A model generated the notes under the pieces. It was given only the letters and a program-made list of their open reading frames with translations, was not told the origin of the DNA and did not search any database. Shown piece by piece: positions 1-7,845 of a stretch of 64,000 bases of DNA. The stretch covers positions 1-64,000 of the forward strand of contig NZ_JAAITI010000010.1 of assembly GCF_013304735.1 (NCBI RefSeq), given 5' to 3'. The position numbers were made by a program, and so were the translations under genes. The stretch comes from Blautia luti (GTDB lineage: Bacteria > Bacillota > Clostridia > Lachnospirales > Lachnospiraceae). Every line of letters starts with the position of its first letter. Within the stretch, counting starts at the first letter, position 1.

Positions 1-50
<50 letters not shown>

Positions 51-194
51 AATGTTTGATTCGTTTACTCAAGACAACCGTTTGGCTATCTCTCGTTTTT
101 ACTGCTTTTGGTTTGTTAAAACCGTTCTTTAAAATGTAAAGAAATTTTCGAGAATCGTATGTGTTTCACTGTTTAGTTATCAAGGTTTTTCGTT

Positions 195-245
195 CTGTCT
201 CTCAGACAGCTCATTTATTTTATCTCATCTCAAATCATTTGTCAA
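195..245 (-). promoter_or_regulatory. rrn promoter P2 (proximal) with following small hairpin
   Basis: Read on the minus strand: TTGACA at 245-240, a 17-base spacer, TAAAAT at 222-217. Just downstream is a small hairpin, CTGTC-TGAGA-GACAG (209-195). The 16S gene starts about 150 bases further on. The module is a near duplicate of the one at 287-337. Confidence 0.85.
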
Positions 246-286
246 GTACTTTTTCAACTTTTTTCAAATTCTTTTTTGATGAATTT

Positions 287-337
287 CTGTCTCGCTGACA
301 GCTTGTTTACTTTATCATGTTTGCAAGCGTTTGTCAA
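287..337 (-). promoter_or_regulatory. rrn promoter P1 (distal) with following small hairpin
   Basis: Minus strand: TTGACA at 337-332, a 17-base spacer, TAAAGT at 314-309, then the hairpin CTGTC-AGCGA-GACAG (301-287). Tandem promoters of this kind are usual for Firmicute rRNA operons. It lies between the tRNA-Ser gene and 16S, so the rRNA operon does not depend on read-through from the tRNA. Confidence 0.85.
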
Positions 338-384
338 CAAGTTTTTTCATTTTTTTGAAAAGTTTATTTTTTTCAAAAAAATAA

Positions 385-472
385 CGGAGAAGGAGGGATT
401 TGAACCCTCGCGCCGCGTTAGCGACCTATACCCTTAGCAGGGGCACCTCTTCGGCCTCTTGAGTACTTCTCC
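385..472 (-). tRNA. tRNA-Ser (anticodon GCU)
   Basis: On the minus strand the acceptor arms GGAGAAG and CTTCTCC pair, with discriminator G at 385. The anticodon loop reads CTGCTAAGG, giving GCU (codons AGC/AGU). A long variable arm is present, as expected of a class II serine tRNA, and the T-arm contains GGTTCAAATCC. The 3' CCA is not encoded. It lies just upstream of the rRNA operon. Confidence 0.95.
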
Positions 473-819
473 AGACTCCGAACTCATAATTTCTTATTAA
501 ATTGGAGTGCATTTCTTCTGTCTTTTCATCCGAAACGCAGGTTTAATTATAGCGGAAGGCGATATGCTTTGTCAACACCTTTTTTTATTTTTTTACATTA
601 ATTTTATTGTATTGCGATAGATGGGGAATAACAAAGGATGTATACTGTTGTTTATTGCCTTATTGCATAGGGCTACGCGGGTCGCATTTTCAATGCGGGA
701 GATGCAGGGGGAAGGCCATCTCAGAGTTCCGTAAGCCCGAAGGCCCTCCCCCTGCACCCCCCACCCTCTTGGGCACGGAAACCAGTGTTACATCTTCGAT
801 GTGTAACACAGTTGACTCT

Positions 820-950
820 TGTCTGTATTCTTCGGTATTCAGGATGTAGCTCTTTGCCGATCCAATCTTCTGTATGCTACGATATTCAAAATGGTTCTCT
901 TTGCCGATCTAGTTTTCTATATGCCACTCTATTTCAAAATACTTCCCTTC
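820..950. repeat. Degenerate short repeats related to those at 43210-43421
   Basis: Two clear units (about 820-861 and 867-908) and one decayed unit (about 912-950) share the pattern TGTATnCTnCGnTAtTCA followed about 15 bases later by CTTTGCCGAT. The same unit occurs three times near 43.3 kb. Short reading frames cross this stretch but have no ribosome-binding site or protein-like composition, so I treat it as non-coding. From 473 to 820 I see only a GC-rich inverted repeat (about 705-770) and no gene. Confidence 0.6.
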
Positions 951-1068
951 ACCAATTTAATCCATATACACTATAAGAAACTCCACACAACCAGGACAGG
1001 GCGCCACAGCGCCCGCCTCCGTCCCTCTGCAGGCTTGTTTTCTCCTTTCCGGCCTGAATGCACAGCCA

Positions 1069-1356
1069 AGGCTCAGGATACTGGCTGGCTCTGCTTCTAC
1101 AGGAGGGGTGCGCTTCTTAGATGGCGGGAATCTGCGTTGTTTTTCAAAAGTTCGCTGTTTGAGCGAAGCGAGTTCGGACTTTTGGAAAACGGTTTTAGCA
1201 GATTTTCGGCATCTTAGAAGCCAGCCCCCGACGAAGCCGCAGACCGGACAGTATCCTGAGCCTCGGCGTCCCGTCAGCCACCAAACCGTCCAATCACCAA
1301 CAACCTCCCGCAGAAGCCCACCCTCCCAGCCATCCAGCGCAGCGCTGATGGCTCAA
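1069..1356. other. Large stem-loop element, copy 1 (structured repeat of unknown function)
   Basis: A 15-bp outer stem pairs 1069-1083 with 1249-1263. Inside it, 1112-1123 pairs with 1210-1221 (11 of 12), 1129-1135 with 1198-1204, and 1141-1151 with 1178-1189. The apical loop (1155-1174) contains GAGCGAAGCGAG. A separate GC-rich hairpin, AGCCATC-cAGCGC-A-GCGCT-GATGGCT, follows at 1322-1356. Copy 2 at 43459-43706 has the same layout with nearly identical loop, identical terminal hairpin and completely different but still complementary stems. Strand of function and role are unknown. Confidence 0.7.
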
Positions 1357-1373
1357 CAACCTTCAAATTCAAC

Positions 1374-1406
1374 AAAAAAAGAGACTGCACACCCATGCAG
1401 CCTCTT
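1374..1406 (-). terminator. Intrinsic terminator of the sulfate/sulfur operon
   Basis: On the minus strand, GAGGCTGCA-TGGGTG-TGCAGTCTC is followed by seven T residues. It lies about 25 bases past the cysN stop codon and ends the ten-gene operon that starts at metY. Confidence 0.9.
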
Positions 1407-1429
1407 AATGTTATTGATACAGTTTTTCG

Positions 1430-3115
1430 TTAGATCATCCAGAAATTATCCGTGCAGACAATCTTCCTATAAGTCTCAAACTTAAACCACTTATTATGAA
1501 ACTCCGACTTATTATCAGCCCCCTTAAACTCCTCCAGGAACTGCTGATAATCATCATTACTGCGGATCTCCAGCGCAAAACCTCTCTCATCTACAACAGG
1601 AAGTCCCATAAAGGCATACTTATCCAGCGGAATAATATCCAGCACCTTCTTATCACGAATAAGAACAGCTGCATTGTCCTCCAGGGATACAATATCAAAA
1701 TAACCCGGATACTCGAAGCTATCACCCTCTGTAGGTACAGTATCCCCTACATGATAAGTCTTGACCTCTTTATCCGCTTTGGAAAGCAGCGCATTCTCAA
1801 GGTTAAAATAGAACTCCTCAAAAACATAACCGCCAACCTTCACATCATCCTTCTGGAAATAAGGCTTCTCACCCTCAGTATCCACAGACTCCACAACACC
1901 ACAAGCCGAAGTCATATGACTCACACGGTCGATCAGAATCAGTTCCCCAAGAGTCTTATTCTTCTTAAACTCATCCAACACAACCTTATCAGAAAGCCCG
2001 ATCTTACACAAAGCAATCTCATTCTTCACAATCGTATCCGCAGGCAGATGCTCCCCGGTATTCACGTCAGTCTTAAACTCAATACTCTTAACCACACCTG
2101 CGATCTTCTTGGTACCAAGCTTCACAAGATATTCCTTGCCCACTTCAAGTCTGGAATCATCCATCCAGAGAAGCGTAGCCTCAAAACCTTTAGCCACCGG
2201 AATCTCATTATTATTGGTAAGAACACAGCCACGGCTGACATCCACCTCTTTATCCAGCTGAATGGTAACAGCCTGGCCTGCAACAGCCTCCTCACGGTTA
2301 TCACTGCCCACCAGGATCGTCTTAACAGCCGCTGTCTCGTTGCTGGGGAGCGTAGTGATGGTATCGCCTACATGAACCCGGCCACTCTCGATCTGGCCCT
2401 GGAAACCACGGAATTCATGGTTTGGACGGGAAACTCGCTGGACAGGAAGATAAAACTCGCTGACATTCTCAGCCTCTGAAACATCCACAGTCTCAAGATG
2501 CTCCAGAAGAGCTTTCCCCGTATACCAGGGCATATTCGGAGACTTCTTCGTTACGTTATCACCCTCTGTAGCACTGACAGGAATAATCACAACATCCTGA
2601 AGACCCAGAGTCTCAGAAAGCTCATTGATATCCTTCACGATCTCGTTAAAACGGCTCTCACTGTAACCAACAAGATCCGTCTTATTAACAGCAAATACAA
2701 AATGATGGATACCCATCAGAGCGCAGATACGCGCATGACGTCTTGTCTGCACCAGAACACCCTGTTTTGCATCCACAAGAATAATGGAAAGCTGGGCAAA
2801 AGAAGCGCCAACTGCCATGTTTCTTGTATACTCCTCATGACCAGGAGTATCTGCAACAATAAAACTTCTCTTATCCGTTGTAAAATAACGGTATGCAACA
2901 TCAATGGTGATACCCTGCTCACGCTCAGCCATCAGACCATCCAGAAGAAGAGAATAATCAATGGCACCACCTCTGGAACCTACCTTGCTGTCCAGAAGAA
3001 GGGCTTTTTCCTGGTCTGCATATAAAAGCTTGGAATCATAAAGAATATGGCCGATCAGTGTAGACTTTCCATCATCCACACTTCCGCAAGTGATAAATTT
3101 CAGTAATCCGCTCAT
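1430..3115 (-). CDS. cysN: Sulfate adenylyltransferase subunit 1 (CysN-type GTPase) with extra C-terminal region
   Basis: This is the GTPase subunit of ATP sulfurylase, which with CysD makes adenosine phosphosulfate (APS). The 561-residue protein shows all G motifs: P-loop GSVDDGKS (11-18), GITID (68-72), DTPGHEE (89-95) and NKTD (144-147). The start chosen is the ATG one base after the cysD stop; a longer frame would begin inside cysD. The conserved CysN core ends near residue 410-430. About 130-140 further residues follow, and they contain no P-loop, so this is not a CysNC fusion with APS kinase. That fits the downstream use of APS rather than PAPS. Last gene of the operon. Confidence 0.93.
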   Translation of the reverse strand: MSGLLKFITCGSVDDGKSTLIGHILYDSKLLYADQEKALLLDSKVGSRGGAIDYSLLLDGLMAEREQGITIDVAYRYFTTDKRSFIVADTPGHEEYTRNMAVGASFAQLSIILVDAKQGVLVQTRRHARICALMGIHHFVFAVNKTDLVGYSESRFNEIVKDINELSETLGLQDVVIIPVSATEGDNVTKKSPNMPWYTGKALLEHLETVDVSEAENVSEFYLPVQRVSRPNHEFRGFQGQIESGRVHVGDTITTLPSNETAAVKTILVGSDNREEAVAGQAVTIQLDKEVDVSRGCVLTNNNEIPVAKGFEATLLWMDDSRLEVGKEYLVKLGTKKIAGVVKSIEFKTDVNTGEHLPADTIVKNEIALCKIGLSDKVVLDEFKKNKTLGELILIDRVSHMTSACGVVESVDTEGEKPYFQKDDVKVGGYVFEEFYFNLENALLSKADKEVKTYHVGDTVPTEGDSFEYPGYFDIVSLEDNAAVLIRDKKVLDIIPLDKYAFMGLPVVDERGFALEIRSNDDYQQFLEEFKGADNKSEFHNKWFKFETYRKIVCTDNFWMI

Positions 3116-3116
3116 C

Positions 3117-4019
3117 CTAGAAGTACCCCTCTCTCTTTCTTTTTTCCATGCTGGCAGCTCCGCCGTCGGAATCGATAACACGTGTAGTTCTCTCAGATTC
3201 CACAGAGCTTAAAGTCTCGTCAATGATCTCGTCCAGTGTTTCTGCGTCAGACTCGATACCACCTGTCAGAGGATAGCATCCAAGAGTACGGAAACGAACT
3301 TTTTTCATCTGCGGCTCCTCACCCGGGTTCAGACGCATTCTGTCGTCATCCACCATAATGATGTTGCCGTCTCTGTATACAACCGGACGCTCTTTTGCAA
3401 AATACAGCGGAACGATCGGGATATTTTCTCTCTTAATGTACTGCCAGATATCAGTCTCAGTCCAGTTGGAGATTGGGAAAACACGGATGCTTTCACCTTT
3501 GTTGATCTCAGTATTGTAAAGCTTCCACATCTCCGGACGCTGGTTCTTCGGATCCCAGGCCTGCTCTGCGTTACGGAAGGAGAAGATACGCTCTTTTGCA
3601 CGGCTTTTCTCCTCATCACGACGGCCGCCGCCAAATGCAGCTGTGAAACCATATTTTTTAAGAGCCTGTTTCAGGGCCTGTGTTTTCATGATATCTGTAT
3701 ATGCGGAACCACTGTCAAAAGGATTGATTCCCTGTTTCACACCGTCCTGGTTAATGTACTCAAGCATTTCAATCCCGAGATCTTTTGCAGTCTTGTCACG
3801 GAATTCGATCATCTCTTTAAATTTCCAGGTTGTATTTACATGAAGAAACGGGAATGGCGGTTTCTCCGGGTAAAAAGCTTTCATCGCAAGATGAAGCATT
3901 ACAGAACTGTCTTTTCCTATAGAATAAAGCATTACCGGCTTTTCGCACTCTGCTGCAACTTCACGGATGATGTAAATTGCCTCCGCTTCCAGCTCATCCA
4001 AATGTGATAATCCACTCAT
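3117..4019 (-). CDS. cysD: Sulfate adenylyltransferase subunit 2 (CysD)
   Basis: Catalytic subunit of ATP sulfurylase, a PP-loop ATPase that adenylates sulfate. The N-terminal [10 protein letters not shown]...REVAAE and the PP-loop version YSIGKDSS are characteristic of CysD, and the [20 protein letters not shown] block is conserved. Length (about 300 residues) is normal. An ATG at 4031 abuts AGGAGG directly, which leaves no spacer. The ATG at 4019, 12 bases past the AGGAGG, gives an N-terminus like E. coli CysD and is preferred. It is one base from cysN, so translation is probably coupled. Confidence 0.95.
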   Translation of the reverse strand: MSGLSHLDELEAEAIYIIREVAAECEKPVMLYSIGKDSSVMLHLAMKAFYPEKPPFPFLHVNTTWKFKEMIEFRDKTAKDLGIEMLEYINQDGVKQGINPFDSGSAYTDIMKTQALKQALKKYGFTAAFGGGRRDEEKSRAKERIFSFRNAEQAWDPKNQRPEMWKLYNTEINKGESIRVFPISNWTETDIWQYIKRENIPIVPLYFAKERPVVYRDGNIIMVDDDRMRLNPGEEPQMKKVRFRTLGCYPLTGGIESDAETLDEIIDETLSSVESERTTRVIDSDGGAASMEKRKREGYF

Positions 4020-4070
4020 ATCTGATCTCATCCTCCTGTTCCGGCCGCCAAAACCGGCAGCACCTGTTTT

Positions 4071-4382
4071 CTAGTATTTATTCGAATTTCGTCGATCCAC
4101 ATCGATCACGGATGTGGAACCGTCTGTTTTTGTAATGATCCAGTGAAGGATATCACCTTCGCTTTTTACATTCATGATACTTCCGTTACCACCGATATCC
4201 GCACCAAGGAAAAAGTCAATGGCGCCGGCTTTACATTCCTTTACACAGGAAACACAGCCCCAGCAGTTTTTCGGATATTTCATCACGGCTTTTTTGTCTT
4301 CCATGACAATCAGGGTTCCCGGACATACTTCACTGCACTTTCTGCAGCCAACACATTTTTTCTGATCAATTCGTATGCTCAT
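4071..4382 (-). CDS. aprB: Adenylylsulfate reductase beta-like ferredoxin subunit (AprB-like)
   Basis: Small 2x[4Fe-4S] protein of 103 residues. Cluster cysteines are C10, C13, C16, C20 and C40, C43, C46, C50. A short C-terminal tail follows, shorter than in AprB of dissimilatory sulfate reducers. It overlaps the end of aprA by 17 bases and has its own AAGGAGG site. By context it passes electrons to the AprA flavoprotein for reduction of APS to sulfite and AMP. A general ferredoxin role is possible, but the pairing with aprA and cysDN makes the APS reductase assignment strong. Confidence 0.85.
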   Translation of the reverse strand: MSIRIDQKKCVGCRKCSEVCPGTLIVMEDKKAVMKYPKNCWGCVSCVKECKAGAIDFFLGADIGGNGSIMNVKSEGDILHWIITKTDGSTSVIDVDRRNSNKY

Positions 4383-6078
4383 ATGTGTCCTCCTTTACAA
4401 TGTCACGGAAAATGATCTTGATCTCGCCGTTTTCCAGTTTCGAATTTACATATTTATAAAATTTCTCATCGGTTTCCGGATGATCCAGATTTTCGTTGAA
4501 AGAATGCCATCTGGTCTCTTTTCGGTTTTTCAGATGAGCGATCAGTGAACGGCACACAATGAGACGCTCACGAAGTTCGTATGCAAACATCAGCTCATGC
4601 ATATCTGCTGCCGCTGTTTTTTCGGCAAGAGCCTGAAGCTTAAGGATCTTTTCATCTGCAAGATCCAGCTGTTTCTCATTGAACTGATAATTGGAAGCAA
4701 TTCCTCCCGCATACTCGTCCATGACTTTCTGCATGGCTTCCTCAAGCTCCTCAACGGAAAATGCCGGTGCATCTTCATTACGGAACTTTTCGTACTGAGA
4801 AAGGATTTTTTCTTCCTGAACTTTGATCTCCGCTTCTGTGGTAATATCCGCTTCTTTCAGAGATCCTGCGGAAAACTGTTTCACCATATCCAGTGCTGCA
4901 AGTTTTCCTTCTGCAAGTGCCCCTGTTACATATTTCTGGGGACATCCGCCTGCAACATCACCTGCTGCATAAAGACCTTTCACAGTAGTCTCACGGCCTG
5001 TGTTTACCCAGTAGCCGCTAGCTGTATGGCCGCCTACGATATAGGGCTCTGTTCCCTGGATCTCCACATCCTGCTCACTTGGGTTTTTTCCACTTTCGAT
5101 CCATTTCAGAGTCTGGCTTGGTGCCATGTTCAGATAAGCTTTCAGAAGATCTTCATCCTGCTCTTTCGTGATCCCTGTAGTCTTCAGGTAACACGGGCCA
5201 TGGCCAAGCTGATTTTCCCGGACTGTTCCGTAAACTCGCTCGCTTGTGGTCAGACCGTATTTTGTCTCGTAGATCTCGCCTGCCGCATTGATCTGTTTTG
5301 CGCCGACACCCTGTGCGATGGTTCCTGTAGGAGCGATGGTGTCCTTGCAGCGAAGAGCAATAAAACGCATCTCAAAAGATGTCATCTCCGCGCCTGCCAG
5401 GATTCCCATTGCGTATCCGGCACCTGTGTTAAATGGCGGATACCACATCTTATGTCTGGAAAATCCCGGATTGTTTGGTTTATAGAGACCAGCTGCACCT
5501 CCGGTCGCAACAAGAATTGCTTTTGCCCGGATAATGTATGCTGTTTCTTCCATAATAGAGAAGCCAACCGCTCCGTAAACCTGTCCATCTTTTACAAGAA
5601 GGTCTGTGATGTTTACATAATTCAGAACGTCTACATTTTCTGCTTCATGAACGGCATCAGCAAGAAGCGGTTTAAAATTCTCACCATTGATCTTGATGTT
5701 ACGGTTTCCTCTGGCTACATAATCGCCATTTTCGTCCTTCAGGATCACAAGGCCAAGTTTCTCCATCTTCGCGGTAACTTCGTTGAAGTTCTCTGCAGCT
5801 GTGAGAAGAAGATCCTGCCTTACGATTCCTGCGGCATCTTTTGTGGCATAATCTACATAGTCCTGAGGTTTGCGGCCTTTTACAATGTAGGCATTGATGG
5901 CGTTGACACCTGCTGCAAGACAGCCGCTTCGTTTGATATTTGCTTTTTCTGCGATCAGCACCTTGCCGGCTTTCTGTTCTGAGAGAACCAGCGCCGCATA
6001 GCAACCTGCGGTACCTCCGCCTATGATCAGCACATCGGTTGTAATTTCTTTTGTGTTTAATCTGTTTTTCATACTCAT
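4366..6078 (-). CDS. aprA: Adenylylsulfate reductase alpha-like flavoprotein (AprA-like)
   Basis: FAD-dependent oxidoreductase of the fumarate reductase/AprA superfamily, 570 residues. An N-terminal dinucleotide fold IIGGGTAGCYAA is followed by KRSGCLAAGVNAINAY, which resembles the AprA substrate-loop region. Near residue 370 there is a second FAD segment, AAGDVAGGCPQKY. It is shorter than dissimilatory AprA (roughly 650 residues). Neighbouring aprB and cysDN indicate that it reduces APS to sulfite in assimilation. The ATG at 6078 overlaps the JAMM peptidase stop (TGATG); a GTG one codon earlier is less likely. No qmo or dsr genes are nearby, which argues against sulfate respiration. Confidence 0.85.
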   Translation of the reverse strand: MSMKNRLNTKEITTDVLIIGGGTAGCYAALVLSEQKAGKVLIAEKANIKRSGCLAAGVNAINAYIVKGRKPQDYVDYATKDAAGIVRQDLLLTAAENFNEVTAKMEKLGLVILKDENGDYVARGNRNIKINGENFKPLLADAVHEAENVDVLNYVNITDLLVKDGQVYGAVGFSIMEETAYIIRAKAILVATGGAAGLYKPNNPGFSRHKMWYPPFNTGAGYAMGILAGAEMTSFEMRFIALRCKDTIAPTGTIAQGVGAKQINAAGEIYETKYGLTTSERVYGTVRENQLGHGPCYLKTTGITKEQDEDLLKAYLNMAPSQTLKWIESGKNPSEQDVEIQGTEPYIVGGHTASGYWVNTGRETTVKGLYAAGDVAGGCPQKYVTGALAEGKLAALDMVKQFSAGSLKEADITTEAEIKVQEEKILSQYEKFRNEDAPAFSVEELEEAMQKVMDEYAGGIASNYQFNEKQLDLADEKILKLQALAEKTAAADMHELMFAYELRERLIVCRSLIAHLKNRKETRWHSFNENLDHPETDEKFYKYVNSKLENGEIKIIFRDIVKEDTYEHTN

Positions 6079-6494
6079 CACTCTGTTATCTGAATCTCAT
6101 GTACAGTTACATTTTTTTCTTTGTCTACGCCGAAGGCCTTCAGCACCGGGTTTTCTGCATCCATAAGGGAGAGGATCAGATATTCGATGTTCGGGTCAAA
6201 AGCAAGTCGTTTGTCTTCTTCGGAAGGCCTTGACGGAGACTCCGGATGAGAATGAAAGTTTCCGATCATCTGATATCCGTTCTGACGGATATCTTTGATC
6301 GCGCTCAGCTGTTCTTTCGGGTCCATGGAAAAGTGCTCGTTACTCTCGTCGATATTTGTCAGTAAATACACCTTCTCGATGGTTTTTACATCGCCCTCAA
6401 TGGTCCCGCCCAGAAGGCCGCAGGACTCATTGGGAAGTCCCTTTCTGCAATGGTCTAATATTTTTTCGTAATCTTCTTTTTTTAATTTCAGCAT
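6078..6494 (-). CDS. hcyD: JAMM/MPN+ metallopeptidase of the sulfur-carrier pathway (HcyD/Mec+-like)
   Basis: A zinc-dependent JAB/MPN protease of 138 residues. The full JAMM signature is present: E23 in NESCGLLGG, then H81-S-H83, seven residues, S91-x-x-D94. In known pathways such enzymes trim residues after the carrier Gly-Gly or release an amino acid joined to the carrier (Mec+ with CysO, HcyD with HcyS). The adjacent carrier gene ends in Gly-Gly-Gly-Ala-Arg, so a trimming step is needed. The ATG at 6494 has GGAGG upstream and starts at the domain; an earlier in-frame start at 6554 would add 20 unconserved residues. Confidence 0.88.
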   Translation of the reverse strand: MLKLKKEDYEKILDHCRKGLPNESCGLLGGTIEGDVKTIEKVYLLTNIDESNEHFSMDPKEQLSAIKDIRQNGYQMIGNFHSHPESPSRPSEEDKRLAFDPNIEYLILSLMDAENPVLKAFGVDKEKNVTVHEIQITE

Positions 6495-6571
6495 TATCTT
6501 CGCAGCCTCCAATGGGTTTCTATACTTATTTATACTGCCTGCACCAGCAGACACTTTTGACTTCTATATGA

Positions 6572-7378
6572 TCAGTGTTTCAGCTCGCACACAGCCTGCT
6601 CGTAATCGATCAGCTCTGTGATGGTCGGATTGTCGCCGCATACCGGGCAGTGATGGTTCTTCGGAAGTTTTACGGTACGGAATGTCATCTTCAGCGCATC
6701 GTAGGTAAGAAGTCTTCCTGTAAGAAGGTCACCCTGTCCGATGATGTACTTGATGGCTTCCATTGCCTGAAGGCTTCCGATCACGCCGCCCATGGCTCCG
6801 ATAACACCAGCCTGCTTACAGGTCGGTACGGCATCCTTTGGTGGCGGGCTCTGGAATGCACATCTGTAGCATGGTCCCTGTCCCGGAACGTAAGTCATCA
6901 GCTGTCCCTGGAAACGGATGATACCTGCATGTGAAAACGGTTTCTCAGCCATTACACAGGCATCGTTGATAAGGAATTTTGCAGGGAAGTTGTCCGTTCC
7001 ATCCAGAATGAAATCGTAATCTTTGATCAGATCCATAATGTTGCTGGAATCTACAAATGTATGATATGTATTTACGGTAACGTCCGGGTTGATGGCTTTC
7101 ATAGTCTCAGCCGCAGACTCTACTTTCAGTTTGCCAACATCTGCAGTTGTGTGGATGACCTGTCTCTGAAGATTGGAAAGATCTACCTCATCTGCATCTA
7201 CGATTCCGATTGTTCCCACACCTGCTGCTGCAAGGTAAAGGGCTGCCGGTGCTCCAAGTCCGCCGGCTCCGATGATAAGAACCTTGGCATTCAGAAGCTT
7301 TTTCTGGCCTTTTACTCCCACCTCTTTCAGGATGATGTGGCGGGAGTAACGCTCAAGCTGCTCATTTGTAAAAGCCAT
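6572..7378 (-). CDS. hcyF: ThiF/MoeB/HesA-type sulfur-carrier activating enzyme (HcyF-like)
   Basis: E1-like adenylyltransferase of 268 residues, which activates the C-terminal Gly of a ubiquitin-fold carrier before sulfur transfer. Visible: nucleotide loop GAGGLG (37-42), DGTDN (126-130), two zinc CxxC pairs (C170/C173 and C244/C247), and C187 in PTCKQAG, where E1-like enzymes carry their reactive cysteine. There is no rhodanese domain, so sulfide or another donor must supply sulfur. Its start overlaps the carrier stop (TAATG), implying a coupled pair. It is the only E1-like gene in the window and could also serve ThiS. Confidence 0.9.
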   Translation of the reverse strand: MAFTNEQLERYSRHIILKEVGVKGQKKLLNAKVLIIGAGGLGAPAALYLAAAGVGTIGIVDADEVDLSNLQRQVIHTTADVGKLKVESAAETMKAINPDVTVNTYHTFVDSSNIMDLIKDYDFILDGTDNFPAKFLINDACVMAEKPFSHAGIIRFQGQLMTYVPGQGPCYRCAFQSPPPKDAVPTCKQAGVIGAMGGVIGSLQAMEAIKYIIGQGDLLTGRLLTYDALKMTFRTVKLPKNHHCPVCGDNPTITELIDYEQAVCELKH

Positions 7379-7587
7379 TATCTTGCGCCTCCTCCCATGT
7401 AGTACAGGAACTCAACAACATCACCGTCTTTTACAACTGTGTTCGGAACGTCTTCTTTGCTGATGAATTCATCGTTGATGGTTACGGTTACATACTCAGG
7501 ACTTTCGATATCCTCTTTCTCAATAAGCTCTGTAAGTTTCAGTCCGTCTTCGTATTCTTTTTTATTTCCTGCAACTGTGATTGTCAT
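7378..7587 (-). CDS. hcyS: ThiS/MoaD-like sulfur carrier with C-terminal tail (HcyS-like)
   Basis: Ubiquitin-fold sulfur carrier of 69 residues, ending YYMGGGAR. Family members act through a C-terminal Gly-Gly thiocarboxylate, so the Ala-Arg tail must be cut off first. The JAMM peptidase two genes downstream is the obvious candidate, as proposed for HcyS-Ala and HcyD in Wolinella. The start has AGGAGA eight bases upstream. Genes on both sides (TusA-like, sulfite reductase, MetY, E1-like) point to sulfide transfer into homocysteine rather than thiazole or molybdopterin synthesis. Confidence 0.87.
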   Translation of the reverse strand: MTITVAGNKKEYEDGLKLTELIEKEDIESPEYVTVTINDEFISKEDVPNTVVKDGDVVEFLYYMGGGAR

Positions 7588-7599
7588 TTCTCTGTTCTC

Positions 7600-7845
7600 C
7601 TATTCTTCAACTTTTCTTACGATCAGTGTATAAGTTCCATCTTCATTATCTTCAAGTTTCAGGATCTGATGTCCTTCTTCTTTTACGCTTCTCGGTACAT
7701 TCTGTACTGGCTCGCCATCGTTCATTTTGATCGCCAGGATCTGTCCGTCGTCTAGCTCCTCAAGTGCTACTTTTGCTTTTACAAAAGTTACCGGGCAAAC
7801 TACATCGGTAATATCTACTGTATCATCAATTTTAATATCAGCCAT
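7600..7845 (-). CDS. TusA/SirA-family sulfur-transfer protein
   Basis: An 81-residue protein of the TusA fold with the single conserved cysteine C17 in VVCPVTFVKAK. Canonical TusA has CPxPxxK; here the second proline is Thr, though the lysine is kept. TusA-like proteins relay persulfide sulfur. Its overlap with the sulfite reductase gene (eight bases) and position directly before the carrier gene suggest it helps move sulfur from the reductase to the carrier, which is an inference. The acidic C-terminal half (DEDNEDGTY region) is ordinary for the family. Confidence 0.85.
   Translation of the reverse strand: MADIKIDDTVDITDVVCPVTFVKAKVALEELDDGQILAIKMNDGEPVQNVPRSVKEEGHQILKLEDNEDGTYTLIVRKVEE

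Noticed and set aside
607-1485. Four overlapping plus-strand frames of 60-130 codons
   Set aside because: No ribosome-binding sites, odd composition, and the region is repeats and inverted repeats; one frame runs into the cysN 3' end on the opposite strand.
1430-3115. CysNC fusion carrying APS kinase
   Set aside because: The C-terminal extension has no second P-loop, and the operon reduces APS directly.
4597-5982. Long plus-strand frame of 461 codons opposite aprA
   Set aside because: It is the antisense shadow of aprA, cysteine- and phenylalanine-rich without a start site.
4071-6078. Dissimilatory sulfate respiration
   Set aside because: No dsrAB, qmo or sat of the dissimilatory type; MetY, carrier and cysDN indicate assimilation.
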